Source of the DNA: Chitinophagales bacterium
GTDB taxonomy: Bacteria; Bacteroidota; Bacteroidia; Chitinophagales; CAIOSU01
Length of the DNA: 64,000 bases
Direction: 5' to 3'
NCBI GenBank assembly: GCA_018401955.1
Contig: JAGYJT010000001.1
Coordinates: 62,001 to 126,000, forward strand
Part shown: one piece after another, positions 51,405-60,060 of the stretch
Layout of the letters: each line of letters starts with the position of its first letter
How positions within the stretch are numbered: the first letter of the stretch is position 1
Notes under the pieces: model-generated
What the model saw: the letters and a program-made list of their open reading frames with translations, nothing else
Database searches by the model: none
Told to the model about the DNA's origin: nothing
Made by a program: the position numbers and the translations under genes

Positions 51405-52067
51405 TTATCCCAAACTCACTATCTCCACCCGCTCCTTAGCCCAAGCATCAACATTACTCGCATCAAAAGGTGGAGCCATGTATTGTTCTTCGGGGTTTTG
51501 GTGCACTTTGTAACCGTTTGGGTCAAACAATTGCAGGTGGCAACCTAAGTTATCACTGTTTACCATAAAAAACTGCATGTAGTTCTGTTCCTCTTCGGGC
51601 ACAAACATCATCATGGGCTTGGCGAACATTTCTTTGGGCAATATCTCCTCTTCGGCGGGGTAAGTAGCCCAACCAATGGCTATAGGCTCTAGCCCTTCCA
51701 TGCCAATGGGGTACACCAGGTAATTGAGCACCTCGCAAAAAACGCTAAACTGTATATCGTAAGGAAAAACCACTGCCAGGCGACCATCATGGGTTACTAC
51801 CAGCTCGGTTACAACAGTTACCACCTCTTCGTTACGGGCCTCGCAAAAATCGGTAAGGGCTTGCAGCAACTGCCCTTGGGCAAGGCTGCTCACCACTATC
51901 AACTTATCGTTGGGTATGGGCTTGCTGGTATCTATTGGTGCAACCTGCAACTTGCCCTGCTCACGGTATTGCTTGTTGCGCACCTGGTTTTTGCGGTAGC
52001 GGTACAAAAAACCCACGGTAAACAACACCAGCAGCGCGGCATAAATCAATTGAACATCAAAACTCAT
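51405..52067 (-). CDS. Membrane-anchored protein of unknown function (tandem paralogue 1)
   Basis: 220 residues, ATG 52067. An N-terminal helix (about 8-23) with a basic flank (RYRKNQVRNKQYRE). The soluble part is alpha/beta: 'LLQALTDFCEARNEEVVTVVTELVVTHDGRLAVVFPYDIQF', EPIAIGWATYPAEEE, then a Met-rich strand (FAKPMMMFVPEEEQNYMQFF) and the common end PPFDASNVDAWAKERVEIVSL. Its close similarity to the next gene indicates duplication and divergence. The function is unknown. Confidence 0.75.
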   Translation of the reverse strand: MSFDVQLIYAALLVLFTVGFLYRYRKNQVRNKQYREQGKLQVAPIDTSKPIPNDKLIVVSSLAQGQLLQALTDFCEARNEEVVTVVTELVVTHDGRLAVVFPYDIQFSVFCEVLNYLVYPIGMEGLEPIAIGWATYPAEEEILPKEMFAKPMMMFVPEEEQNYMQFFMVNSDNLGCHLQLFDPNGYKVHQNPEEQYMAPPFDASNVDAWAKERVEIVSLG

Positions 52068-52188
52068 AGCGTAGTAGTAAGGGGCGCTAAGTTAAAAAAA
52101 CCAAACCAACCAATTGTTTGCCCTAGGTATATTATGTTACCATAAATCGTTTATCTTTATCGTAATTAAAAACCAAAAAAGGGAAAAA

Positions 52189-52710
52189 ATGAAAACTACC
52201 GTAGTTACCTTGTTATTGGCCATATTGATGGCTGCACCTACCTTGCTAACCGCACAAAGCAGCCCCGTACCTAGTGGCTACAAGCTTAAAAAAGATGCCG
52301 ACTATAAAAAGTACGAGCAAGATGTATTGAAGTGTATTGAGTGGTATGATAATACCCCCGTAAAAAAGTACCCTGCCATTCGCAAAGAGGTGGAGAACTT
52401 TTTGGTTACTTGGCACCAAGGCACCCCATACGTATCAATTACGCTGGGCGATATGGCAATTAAGGCGGCCGAAGGCAACCCATCGATGCTGATGACCTAC
52501 ATGAACGGTTGGAGCCAATATGTGATAAAAGGCGGCGACGACAGTGATAAAGCTGCCGCGCTACTAGCTGCCATAAACCATGTGCTCGATACCTATCAAA
52601 ACAAAGATAGCGGCCTTGAGAAAAACAAGTACCTAGATAAACTGCTTAAAAGCCGTGAAAAAGGTCAATTGAAAGATTTGGTTGACAAAGAAGCAGCTAC
52701 TTACAAGTAA
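52189..52710 (+). CDS. Small secreted protein of unknown function
   Basis: 173 residues from ATG 52189 (MKTTVVTLLLAILM..., signal peptide ending LLTAQS); GGG-A6 precedes the ATG. The frame extends upstream without a better start. The mature protein is Lys/Asp-rich with helical stretches: 'DADYKKYEQDVLKCIEWYDNTP', 'YVSITLGDMAIKAAEG', 'KAAALLAAINHVLDTYQNKDSGLEKNKYLDKLLKSREKGQL'. The single Cys and overall composition suggest a periplasmic helical protein. Unrecognised. A near-match -7 box (TATCTTTA) lies in the leader. Confidence 0.7.
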   Translation: MKTTVVTLLLAILMAAPTLLTAQSSPVPSGYKLKKDADYKKYEQDVLKCIEWYDNTPVKKYPAIRKEVENFLVTWHQGTPYVSITLGDMAIKAAEGNPSMLMTYMNGWSQYVIKGGDDSDKAAALLAAINHVLDTYQNKDSGLEKNKYLDKLLKSREKGQLKDLVDKEAATYK

Positions 52711-52936
52711 CTGGAATCTTTTCTTGTTGATAGTTGTGCAACTCCATTCAAAATATCAATATAAATAGACATGGCTTTCAAGCCATGGTACAATAGGTAC
52801 AATAACCTGTGGCTCTATTCAAAGATGGAATCTATTGATATGGGTATTAAGCGCAACGAGCGCAACGAACTCAACGATACTGACACAAAAGACCTGGATA
52901 AATTTAAATAGCACAAAGCCCCGCTAAACCCAAACA

Positions 52937-53533
52937 TTACTGCACATAATCCACTTCGGTATGCTTGGTTTTGGCAAAACCACCCGGCAACACCGCCTGC
53001 GTGCGCACTTTCAGCAGTTTGTAAAATATTTTATTGAGCAGCTTTATCTCTCCCGCATTTCTTGATGAGGCCAACTTGCGCTCTTTGCCGTTTTGCAAAA
53101 TTAGGCACAGCACATAGCCATTTCGCATGGTAGTCATGCGGGCACGGGCATCGTAGTAGCGCATACCCACTACTTCGCTAAAGGGGTAAGTGGTTTTATT
53201 AAGGGTAATGGTTTGGGTGGTGCTATCCAACACAATATCAGGGCTAAGCACTATGGGCAAATAGCCCAAAAACGCACCCATAAAAAGGGTTACCAGCGCC
53301 AGGGTAATTACCTGTGTGGGCTCAGATGGTAGGTAAGGTACTTTGAGCGCCACGCCCAACCCCACCATTATTACCCCTGGTATCCAAATAGCATAAGCTA
53401 GGTTCCATTGGCGCTTGCGGCTGCGAGCTACTTTTACCACACCCCCTTGTTGCTCTAGTGTATGCTCAATGGGCTTAAGTTTGGCCACAATGCTGTAACT
53501 CAAAAAGAAAATGGCAAACAGAATAATTATCAC
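52937..53533 (-). CDS. Predicted membrane protein with PH-like C-terminal domain
   Basis: 198 residues; start GTG (53533). An N-terminal helix (2-17), then two more helices near 46-65 and 73-93, followed by a beta-rich part (about 105-175: 'LDSTTQTITLNKTTYPFSEVVGMRYYDARARMTTMRNGYVLCLILQNGKE') resembling the bacterial PH-type domains that follow membrane segments. The function is unknown. It is the last gene of a minus-strand group (DUF4412, MBL-fold, this gene) with gaps of 12 and 11 bases, so it is probably cotranscribed. Confidence 0.7.
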   Translation of the reverse strand: MIIILFAIFFLSYSIVAKLKPIEHTLEQQGGVVKVARSRKRQWNLAYAIWIPGVIMVGLGVALKVPYLPSEPTQVITLALVTLFMGAFLGYLPIVLSPDIVLDSTTQTITLNKTTYPFSEVVGMRYYDARARMTTMRNGYVLCLILQNGKERKLASSRNAGEIKLLNKIFYKLLKVRTQAVLPGGFAKTKHTEVDYVQ

Positions 53534-53544
53534 GGCAACAGAGC

Positions 53545-54660
53545 TTAGGGTTGAACGGTATAATGGCTATTAGGCTTGGGCAGGATAATAGCCATTGAAT
53601 CAGCAAAAGTAGTAACTAAATGCTGGTATATGTACTCAATTTTGGCCTTCGGTACGGTTTTAATGGGTTTACTGGTGGGCCTAAAAAAATTCTCCCAATG
53701 GGTACAGAAAACAATGGGTGCTTGGCAATGGTTGATAACCAAATCTGAGTATTCGGTCTCTTTGCCGCTAACGGCTTGCGATAAGAGCACCACATCCACT
53801 GATTTTTCTTCCAACATCTCTTTAGGAAACAAACCCTTAAGCCCATGTGCCGACGATGATTGCGAAAAAACGCGGTACACTGGCTTGCCCCCCTCCATAA
53901 AATCAATAAGGTATGATAGCGGCAAGCCTCGCTTGTAGTGTTTTCCCTTTACGGGTATGGTCTCCAAATCTTTACTAAGTGGGCCCGGGTATAAAGTAAT
54001 GCCCATAAAGTGCGGCGGGTGGCTGCTTACAAAGGCCATGGTGCGCACGCTGCTATCGGTGCTATACACCCACTGCCCTAGTGTGCTATCGGTACCAGCA
54101 ATATCGTTAAGGGCCAGGTTAGGCTGCACGGGTTTAGCGGCTGCCATTATGTGCTTGGTGGTGTTGCTGCCCGCTAATATAGCAGCAGTGGGCAGTTTGG
54201 GTACCAGCGGTGGCAAATCCATTAAATGGTCGTAGTGGGCATGGCTAATAAGCACCAGCTTGGTATCGGCAAGGTCATCTTTACCAAAAACGTTATTAAT
54301 AAGGCTAGTATCGGGGTAAATTTTGCCAAACATTACTTGTTTGGTACTGGGGTTGCTCACAAATGGGTCGGTAAGCACCACACTGTTGCCATAGCGCAGT
54401 ACAAAGCAGGTAACCCCGTTGAACGTAATATGCAAAGGCTGGGTAGCAACCGCAGCAGTTATGGGCAGCTCAGCGCCCGTATTAATTATACTTTGATTCT
54501 TTATGTAGGCGCTACACCCAGCAAACAAGCATAATATCAATAAATAAAAGATGTGCGTTTCGTACAGAGGGCGATGCCCCCTGCTGAAAATATTAATCCC
54601 CTGTGGGGCGAAAAAAGCGAGGCTTATAAAACGGGAGATGTGATGTAACAGCACAACCAT
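53545..54660 (-). CDS. MBL-fold metallohydrolase lipoprotein
   Basis: 371 residues from ATG 54660. The metal motif HAHYDHLMD is at about 140-148. FNGVTCFVLRYGNSVVLTDPFVS is the typical first strand pair, and SHPPHFMGITLYPG holds a further His. A lipobox-like LILCLFAGC occurs unusually late (Cys about 49). Its first 35 residues read APQGINIFSRGHRPLYE, which looks like translated intergenic sequence, so the real start may be further in at a non-ATG codon. The enzyme class (phosphodiesterase, N-acyl hydrolase or lactonase) is open. It lies 12 bases after the DUF4412 gene. Confidence 0.75.
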   Translation of the reverse strand: MVVLLHHISRFISLAFFAPQGINIFSRGHRPLYETHIFYLLILCLFAGCSAYIKNQSIINTGAELPITAAVATQPLHITFNGVTCFVLRYGNSVVLTDPFVSNPSTKQVMFGKIYPDTSLINNVFGKDDLADTKLVLISHAHYDHLMDLPPLVPKLPTAAILAGSNTTKHIMAAAKPVQPNLALNDIAGTDSTLGQWVYSTDSSVRTMAFVSSHPPHFMGITLYPGPLSKDLETIPVKGKHYKRGLPLSYLIDFMEGGKPVYRVFSQSSSAHGLKGLFPKEMLEEKSVDVVLLSQAVSGKETEYSDLVINHCQAPIVFCTHWENFFRPTSKPIKTVPKAKIEYIYQHLVTTFADSMAIILPKPNSHYTVQP

Positions 54661-54672
54661 AAGGCTGCAATA

Positions 54673-55359
54673 TTAATTCTGTTTCATAGAGTTTTGCAAG
54701 GCAGTGCCACCATCGGTGTAGCCTTCAAAGCTAAACTCGGTATCCGATACTGGGCCAGGTTTAATGCCCGTAACGGTTTGAGAGAAAGCCACTTTACCAT
54801 CTTCACCGCGGCTGATAATGCTAAGCGGCAAACCGGTAATGCCGTTAGCGGCCAAGGTGGCAAATATGCCATTGGTTTTAAGCAACTGCGGCAAATCGTC
54901 AAGGTTTAGTTTTACTTGGGTAGTAACAAATATGGTGCTCGATCCTTCTGCCGACTCTACACTATATTTTTGGCAACTTTGGCCAGCAATGGTAGTGGTG
55001 CCGCTACCAGCAGTTACAATAGCCGAGCCCAAGGTTGGGTTTACCGGGGTAACTTTGCTCATAGGGGTTACAAACATTGATTTTTCGCCGTTTATCTCCG
55101 TAAGGATGCGCACATTGCCATCGTTTTTAAGCATCAACACCGTGTAGCTAAACGATTTGCCATTGGCAGTACCGTTCATTATCAACTTGTGGTTGCCGTT
55201 TGAGGTAATCCAACGCACCACTGCCTCTTCTTGTATGGCAGGGTTAGTGGTAGTAAGGTCAATTTCTCCCTCAAAGCTTTGGGCATTGGCGCCCAACGAC
55301 AATATTGCCATACAAGCAATAGGAAGGAAGTTGGCTATATATTTGATGAAATTGTTCAT
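54673..55359 (-). CDS. DUF4412-type secreted protein
   Basis: 228 residues. The signal peptide ends at GANAQ. The mature domain fits DUF4412: it begins SFEGEIDLTTTNP, with strands 'VRWITSNGNHKLIMN', 'YTVLMLKNDGNVRILTE', a central TTTIAGQSCQKYSVES and a conserved-looking end SDTEFSFEGY. The fold is LolA-like or beta-sandwich and the role is not known. First of the small minus-strand group leading to the MBL-fold gene. Confidence 0.78.
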   Translation of the reverse strand: MNNFIKYIANFLPIACMAILSLGANAQSFEGEIDLTTTNPAIQEEAVVRWITSNGNHKLIMNGTANGKSFSYTVLMLKNDGNVRILTEINGEKSMFVTPMSKVTPVNPTLGSAIVTAGSGTTTIAGQSCQKYSVESAEGSSTIFVTTQVKLNLDDLPQLLKTNGIFATLAANGITGLPLSIISRGEDGKVAFSQTVTGIKPGPVSDTEFSFEGYTDGGTALQNSMKQN

Positions 55360-55395
55360 ATTCTTTTTCTTAGTCCATAGCTTGCCTCGTTTTTA

Positions 55396-55418
55396 ACGAG
55401 GGTCGATAGTCCATGGTT
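55396..55418 (+). repeat. GGTCGATAGTCCATGG word repeat on the 5' side of the DUF4412 gene
   Basis: GAGGGTCGATAGTCCATGGTTTG on the plus strand, outward from the gene that starts at 55359. Confidence 0.45.
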
Positions 55419-55475
55419 TGTTTTAAATTTTATTAGACGTTTTCTTATTTGTCATTTCAAATTTCACATCTATCA

Positions 55476-56960
55476 TCAAGGACCAACAGCGCCTTTCAAA
55501 AATGAAGTGCTGTAGTTGTTATCAGGTATGTTTACGCTATTACCGTTATGCTTAATGGCATTACCGGCCTCACCCGCTGGCGGAATAGGCACCGGAATAG
55601 GAATGTTGAAGTTGGTAAGTACCGGAATGGTTACTGGGCCCACAAACGGAATATTTACAACCACTGCAATTGACAAAGTAACCTGGAACGCACCCGTAGT
55701 ACCCGGGAAACCATACCCGCCACCATCGCCACCAAAGGCATTGGGGTTAATGCTAATAGAAACCGGACCTTGGTTAATTTGGATAGGGATGATTAATAAA
55801 CCACCATCGCCGGGGGTAGCAAACTGGCCAGTTGGCGTAGCATCGGTACCAGCGCTGTAAAACTGCAAACCAAACAACGATGGGATGTTACCACCCAAAC
55901 CACTGCCTGCGCCACCGCCGCCGCCTGCACCAATTAAGATACCGATAGCTGGCAAGCCCAAAGGCAACTGAAACGATAGGCCAAAAGCCATAGCGTTGCC
56001 GCCACCACCGCCGCCGTATATGTTAAAGTTGTTTTGCACCACAGCATCAACGGTAAGGTTTACGGCATGTCCGCCATCAAAACCTTCGCCTGTAGCGCCA
56101 CTTGCAGGGTCGGTAGCAGTACCACCATTACCACCACGGCCAAGTATGTTACCGTTGTTTACCAATGCGAAAATAGAACCTGCTGGCAATGTACCTGTAG
56201 TAAACGCAGGTTGTGCCGAGGTAGTGCTGCTTATATCAATACCTGGGTAAACGGTTGCCACCACGCACACTGGCTGGTTGGTAGGCGCGCTTGGGTATGT
56301 TTGATACAGGGCTACTGAAACACTGTAGTTATTTTGGCTATTGGCTACATCCAACAAATAACATGGGGTAAGGGTTACCGAGTAGATAAAGTTTACGTTA
56401 GTGCTACCGCATAGGGCTTGTATAATTATAGGGTATGTACCCGCCGGCACATAAGGGGTAGCCGTAACCACCACATCAACCGAACCGCTGGATAGTATAG
56501 GGTTGGGGCTGAATGTAACCGTAATGCCTTGTGGCAAAACACCAACCACTGCCAGGGCAATGTTTTGCGGGTTGCCATTGGTTTGGTTAAACGTTAACTG
56601 AAAGTTGGTAGAGTCTGTTACTACCCTATCAATAGTATCGGCTTGGCTGCTGCTGGTCATGGTAAAATAGCAGTCGTTACAATTAGCTTGGTAGCTGCTC
56701 AACCAACACACCCCGTTAAAATACTGTACCGCACTATCAGTAGTGTTGTAAATAATCAAACCCGTTGCAGGGTTCAATATCGCATCCCTGTTAATGGTAG
56801 TCATGGCCGGGGGCAAAAAACCCAAGCTGTCAGATTCCAGATGCAAAATGGCGCTAGTGTCTGGTACTAGTATGTTTATACCTACGCGCTGAGAGAATGC
56901 AGGGGAGCTAAAAGTCGCAAAAACGAGCATGATAGCCAGTACCCGGAGCAAATTTTTCAT
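55476..56960 (-). CDS. Secreted glycine-rich protein with tail-fibre-like head, adhesin candidate
   Basis: 494 residues. The signal peptide ends at PAFSQR. Residues 25-85 follow the head pattern common in Bacteroidota surface proteins: GINILVPDTSAILHLESDSLGFLPPAMTT then RDAILNPATGLIIYNTTDSAVQYFNGVCW. A beta-sandwich region follows (about 95-225). The glycine-rich half (about 265-494) includes LGRGGNGG, 'IYGGGGGGNAMA', 'IGAGGGGGAGSGLGG' and 'GGDGGGYGFPG' between strands rich in Val/Ile. This resembles the Gly-rich receptor-binding adhesin Gp38 of T-even phages, where such motifs pack as polyglycine-II helices. No T9SS sorting domain is visible at the end. The relation is a pattern similarity, not proven homology. 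Confidence 0.7.
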   Translation of the reverse strand: MKNLLRVLAIMLVFATFSSPAFSQRVGINILVPDTSAILHLESDSLGFLPPAMTTINRDAILNPATGLIIYNTTDSAVQYFNGVCWLSSYQANCNDCYFTMTSSSQADTIDRVVTDSTNFQLTFNQTNGNPQNIALAVVGVLPQGITVTFSPNPILSSGSVDVVVTATPYVPAGTYPIIIQALCGSTNVNFIYSVTLTPCYLLDVANSQNNYSVSVALYQTYPSAPTNQPVCVVATVYPGIDISSTTSAQPAFTTGTLPAGSIFALVNNGNILGRGGNGGTATDPASGATGEGFDGGHAVNLTVDAVVQNNFNIYGGGGGGNAMAFGLSFQLPLGLPAIGILIGAGGGGGAGSGLGGNIPSLFGLQFYSAGTDATPTGQFATPGDGGLLIIPIQINQGPVSISINPNAFGGDGGGYGFPGTTGAFQVTLSIAVVVNIPFVGPVTIPVLTNFNIPIPVPIPPAGEAGNAIKHNGNSVNIPDNNYSTSFLKGAVGP

Positions 56961-57274
56961 AATATTTTTGAATTGATAAAGCCTTACAAGCTACTAAGAT
57001 AACGAACCCAATTGGTTTTTAAGATTCTTTTTAAGGTAAATAGTTGTTTGGGTTACATTTTTTAAACTGCATGCTCAATATGTTTACTTACTAGTGGCAA
57101 ATGTATACAGTTATCGCAATTCAAATCAATGGCCGCTGGCACAATTGGCAAATGCACGCAACAATGCTTGCTTTAAGCTGTTAATCTATAAGTCTATTAT
57201 TTTTAATCAGTTTAACTCCTTTTACTTCAATCCTTAGCCTATTATCCCTATTTTAGGCATCCTTAAGCCACCCT
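56961..57274. other. AT-rich intergenic region before the RetSat-like gene
   Basis: 314 bases separating two divergent genes. It contains no open frame worth noting and no exact -7 box. A short CCTTAGCCTATTATCCC stretch precedes the plus-strand start. Confidence 0.4.
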
Positions 57275-58882
57275 ATGAAACTTACACACAGCTACAAGCA
57301 GGCCACCGTTGACGGTAAATACGATGTAATCATAATCGGTTCGGGCATTAGTGGCCTTGCCGCTGGAGCGCTACTGGCCAAGGCTGGCAGAAAAGTACTG
57401 ATACTAGAAAGGCACTACACCCCGGGGGGCTTTACGCACATGTTTAAGCGCAAAGATTATGAGTGGGACGTGGGCATACACTATATTGGTGAGGTGCACA
57501 AGCCTACCTCTGTGCTTGGGCAGGTGTTTGCCTACCTTAGCGACAACCAGCTTGAGTGGGCCGAAATGGGCGAGGTGTACGATAAAATTATTTTTGGCGA
57601 TGAGGTATACGACTTCCGCACGGGCATTGATAACTTTAAAGAGGAGCTGAAAAAACATTTCCCCGCTGCCGAAGACCAACAAGCCATTGATGAGTATGTG
57701 CAAGTGGTGTTTGATGTAGCCAAAGTAGGTGGTGGCTACTTTGCCGAGCGCGCCATGCCCAAGCCCATCAGCTTTCTGTTTGGTAAATTTATGCGCCGTG
57801 GCTTGCTCAAAATTGCCAGCCAAAGCACTCGGGAGGTACTAGAGAAAATTACCAAAAACGAAAAGCTTATCGGGGTGCTTTGTGGCCAGTATGGCGACTA
57901 TGGCCTACCGCCCGCCGAAAGTAGCTTTGCCATGCATGCCATGGTTGCCAAGCACTATTTCCGTGGGGGCAGTTACCCAGTTGGTGGTAGTAGCCGCATA
58001 TTTGATACCATTGCACCTGCGGTATTGAAGGCCGGTGGCGCCATATATACCAATGCCGATGTAAAACAAATATTGGTTGAAAACGGTAAAACCACGGGTG
58101 TGCTTATGGCCGATGGCAAAGAGATACACGCACCTATGGTGATTAGTAGCGCGGGGGTAATGAATACCTACTACCACTTGCTGCCCGAAGAAGTGAGTGA
58201 AAAGGCAGGACTGCCCCAAAAAATAAAGAGCCTTACGCCTAGCTCGGCACACTTGAGCTTGTATATTGGCTTAAAACATACGGCTGAGGAGCTGGGCATT
58301 GAAAAGCCTAACCTTTGGATTTACCCGGATAATTATAACCACGACGAAAACGTAAACAATTTTAGGAAAGATAGCAAAGCCCCGCTGCCAGTGGTTTACA
58401 TCTCCTTCCCAGGGGCTAAAGACCCTGATTTTACCAACCGTTTCCCGGGGCGCACTACTATCGAGATTATTACCATTGCGCCGTTTGAGAACTTTTCTAA
58501 ATGGGATGGCACCCGCTGGAAACACCGTGGCGAAGACTATGATGCCTACAAAGAAGAGCTTTCGCAGCAGTTGTTGGAGTACTTATATAAGTATGTGCCA
58601 CAAACCAAGGGTAAGATTGACTACTACGAGCTGTCAACGCCGCTTACCACCAAGCACTTTATCAACTACGAGCATGGTGAGATATATGGCATTGACCATA
58701 CGCCCGATCGATTTAAGCAAACCCACTTAAGGCCGCAAACCCCAATCAAAGGCTTATACCTTACCGGGCAAGATATAGTAACCGCTGGTATTGGTGGGGC
58801 GCTGTTTGGGGGCGTTATCACCGCTGCAGCCATCCTTAAAAAGAACTTGGTGAAACAGATGATGAGCCAAAAGGTAGGGTAA
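57275..58882 (+). CDS. FAD-dependent carotenoid/retinol-desaturase-like oxidoreductase (RetSat/CrtI family)
   Basis: 535 residues. The FAD-binding Rossmann motif is YDVIIIGSGISGLAAGALLAKAGRKVLILERHYTPGGF (residues 16-53). 'DYEWDVGIHYIGEV' matches the carotenoid-isomerase/all-trans-retinol-saturase subgroup. The C-terminal FAD motif is GLYLTGQDIVTAGIGGALFGG (about 500-520). Substrates in the family are polyenes, prenyl or retinoid-like lipids. The last 54 bases of the gene are repeated 1.2 kb downstream (60061-60114), after the next gene. Its stop is 23 bases before that gene. Confidence 0.88.
   Translation: MKLTHSYKQATVDGKYDVIIIGSGISGLAAGALLAKAGRKVLILERHYTPGGFTHMFKRKDYEWDVGIHYIGEVHKPTSVLGQVFAYLSDNQLEWAEMGEVYDKIIFGDEVYDFRTGIDNFKEELKKHFPAAEDQQAIDEYVQVVFDVAKVGGGYFAERAMPKPISFLFGKFMRRGLLKIASQSTREVLEKITKNEKLIGVLCGQYGDYGLPPAESSFAMHAMVAKHYFRGGSYPVGGSSRIFDTIAPAVLKAGGAIYTNADVKQILVENGKTTGVLMADGKEIHAPMVISSAGVMNTYYHLLPEEVSEKAGLPQKIKSLTPSSAHLSLYIGLKHTAEELGIEKPNLWIYPDNYNHDENVNNFRKDSKAPLPVVYISFPGAKDPDFTNRFPGRTTIEIITIAPFENFSKWDGTRWKHRGEDYDAYKEELSQQLLEYLYKYVPQTKGKIDYYELSTPLTTKHFINYEHGEIYGIDHTPDRFKQTHLRPQTPIKGLYLTGQDIVTAGIGGALFGGVITAAAILKKNLVKQMMSQKVG
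58829..58882 (+). repeat. 54-base direct repeat, left copy (3' end of the RetSat-like gene)
   Basis: GCCATCCTTAAAAAG to GGTAGGGTAA. It differs from 60061-60114 at one base (TGAAAC against TAAAAC). The left copy encodes the last 17 residues plus the stop codon. Confidence 0.85.
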
Positions 58883-58905
58883 TGTTTACGGCATAAAAAA
58901 GGGAT

Positions 58906-60024
58906 ATGGCTAGAACACTTTTATTTATTATATGGTCACTGTTACTAATAGTACCATCTGTTGCACAAACTTCGTGGCCCCGCTACAGAGGCGATAACGT
59001 TAATTCAGGATACAGCAAGAGTGCGGCACCCCTAACTACCCCAAAATTGAAATGGGAGATAAGTGGTATGCATAGCCAAAATGCTCCCATCATATCCAAC
59101 GGTATGGTTTTCCTTAGATCCATCCACAATAGGATGGCGGCTTACAACTTACAAAACGGTGCCTGTGTGTGGGATGTACCTTTATTGGATGATGGGCTAT
59201 TGAGCGAACCTACGGTTGGTGAAGGCAAACTAGTAGTCGGAGATTGGGACGGAAAAGTATATGCACTCAATATTGAGAATGGCAGCATTGCATGGAAGTT
59301 TGATACACAAATGGACCAAGTAACCAATAGCCCGATTATTGATGGAGGCAGGGTTTATTTTGGCGCCGAAAGAGATGCATACTCAAAAGACGGGCAAGGA
59401 ATAATATACGCCCTAGATATTGCCACAGGTAAGCTCATATGGCAATTTAACGATGCTATAAATAGAATTTGTAATAGCCCGTTGCTTACGGACAACAAAC
59501 TGGTATTTGCCGATGACCAGTACCTTTATTCTCTGGACAAAAACACTGGACAAAAACTGTGGAAGTCTGAGCGTTTCTCCGCAACGGGCCATCACCCTCA
59601 CGTACCCATATTAGTGGGCAATGACATATATTTAGACTACGGTAATAAAAGTATCGCCAAAGTAGACTTGCAAACGGGGAGGACTAAATGGATTTCGGTA
59701 GTAGACCATACAATTGCCACTTGCTTCGCATCTGTAGCCGGGAAACTATATTATGGCAGCAGCTATGAGCTCAGGGCGCTCGATATCATAAATTATGAAA
59801 GGCTATGGAAGTTTGAAGGCAATTTTAGTATTGAGGGCAGCCCATTGGTCACTGATAAACTAGTAATGTTTGGTTCCCGAAATTATTTCCATGCATTGGA
59901 TAACAAAACGGGCAAGGAGATATGGCGATATGAAACCAAAGGGTTTATACACGAAGCCGCAGCAATAGCCAATGGCATCATAGTGGTTTGCGATGGCCAT
60001 GGCAACGTATATGCCTTGGAATAG
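58906..60024 (+). CDS. PQQ-binding-like beta-propeller protein (BamB/outer-membrane-assembly type)
   Basis: 372 residues. The signal peptide ends at VPSVAQ. Repeats of the PQQ type follow in about seven blades: 'YALNIENGSIAWKFDTQ', 'IYALDIATGKLIWQF', 'YSLDKNTGQKLWKS', 'LRALDIINYERLWKF', 'HALDNKTGKEIWRYE' and so on, each with a Trp near its end. Either a secreted quinoprotein-like scaffold or a BamB-like assembly factor; the catalytic residues of PQQ dehydrogenases are not evident. Codon use is more AT-rich than its neighbours. Both flanks carry a 54-base direct repeat, which points to insertion or duplication at this site. Confidence 0.83.
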   Translation: MARTLLFIIWSLLLIVPSVAQTSWPRYRGDNVNSGYSKSAAPLTTPKLKWEISGMHSQNAPIISNGMVFLRSIHNRMAAYNLQNGACVWDVPLLDDGLLSEPTVGEGKLVVGDWDGKVYALNIENGSIAWKFDTQMDQVTNSPIIDGGRVYFGAERDAYSKDGQGIIYALDIATGKLIWQFNDAINRICNSPLLTDNKLVFADDQYLYSLDKNTGQKLWKSERFSATGHHPHVPILVGNDIYLDYGNKSIAKVDLQTGRTKWISVVDHTIATCFASVAGKLYYGSSYELRALDIINYERLWKFEGNFSIEGSPLVTDKLVMFGSRNYFHALDNKTGKEIWRYETKGFIHEAAAIANGIIVVCDGHGNVYALE

Positions 60025-60060
60025 ATTTACCCATTCTGAATGCAGAAGGTTACGGCATCG

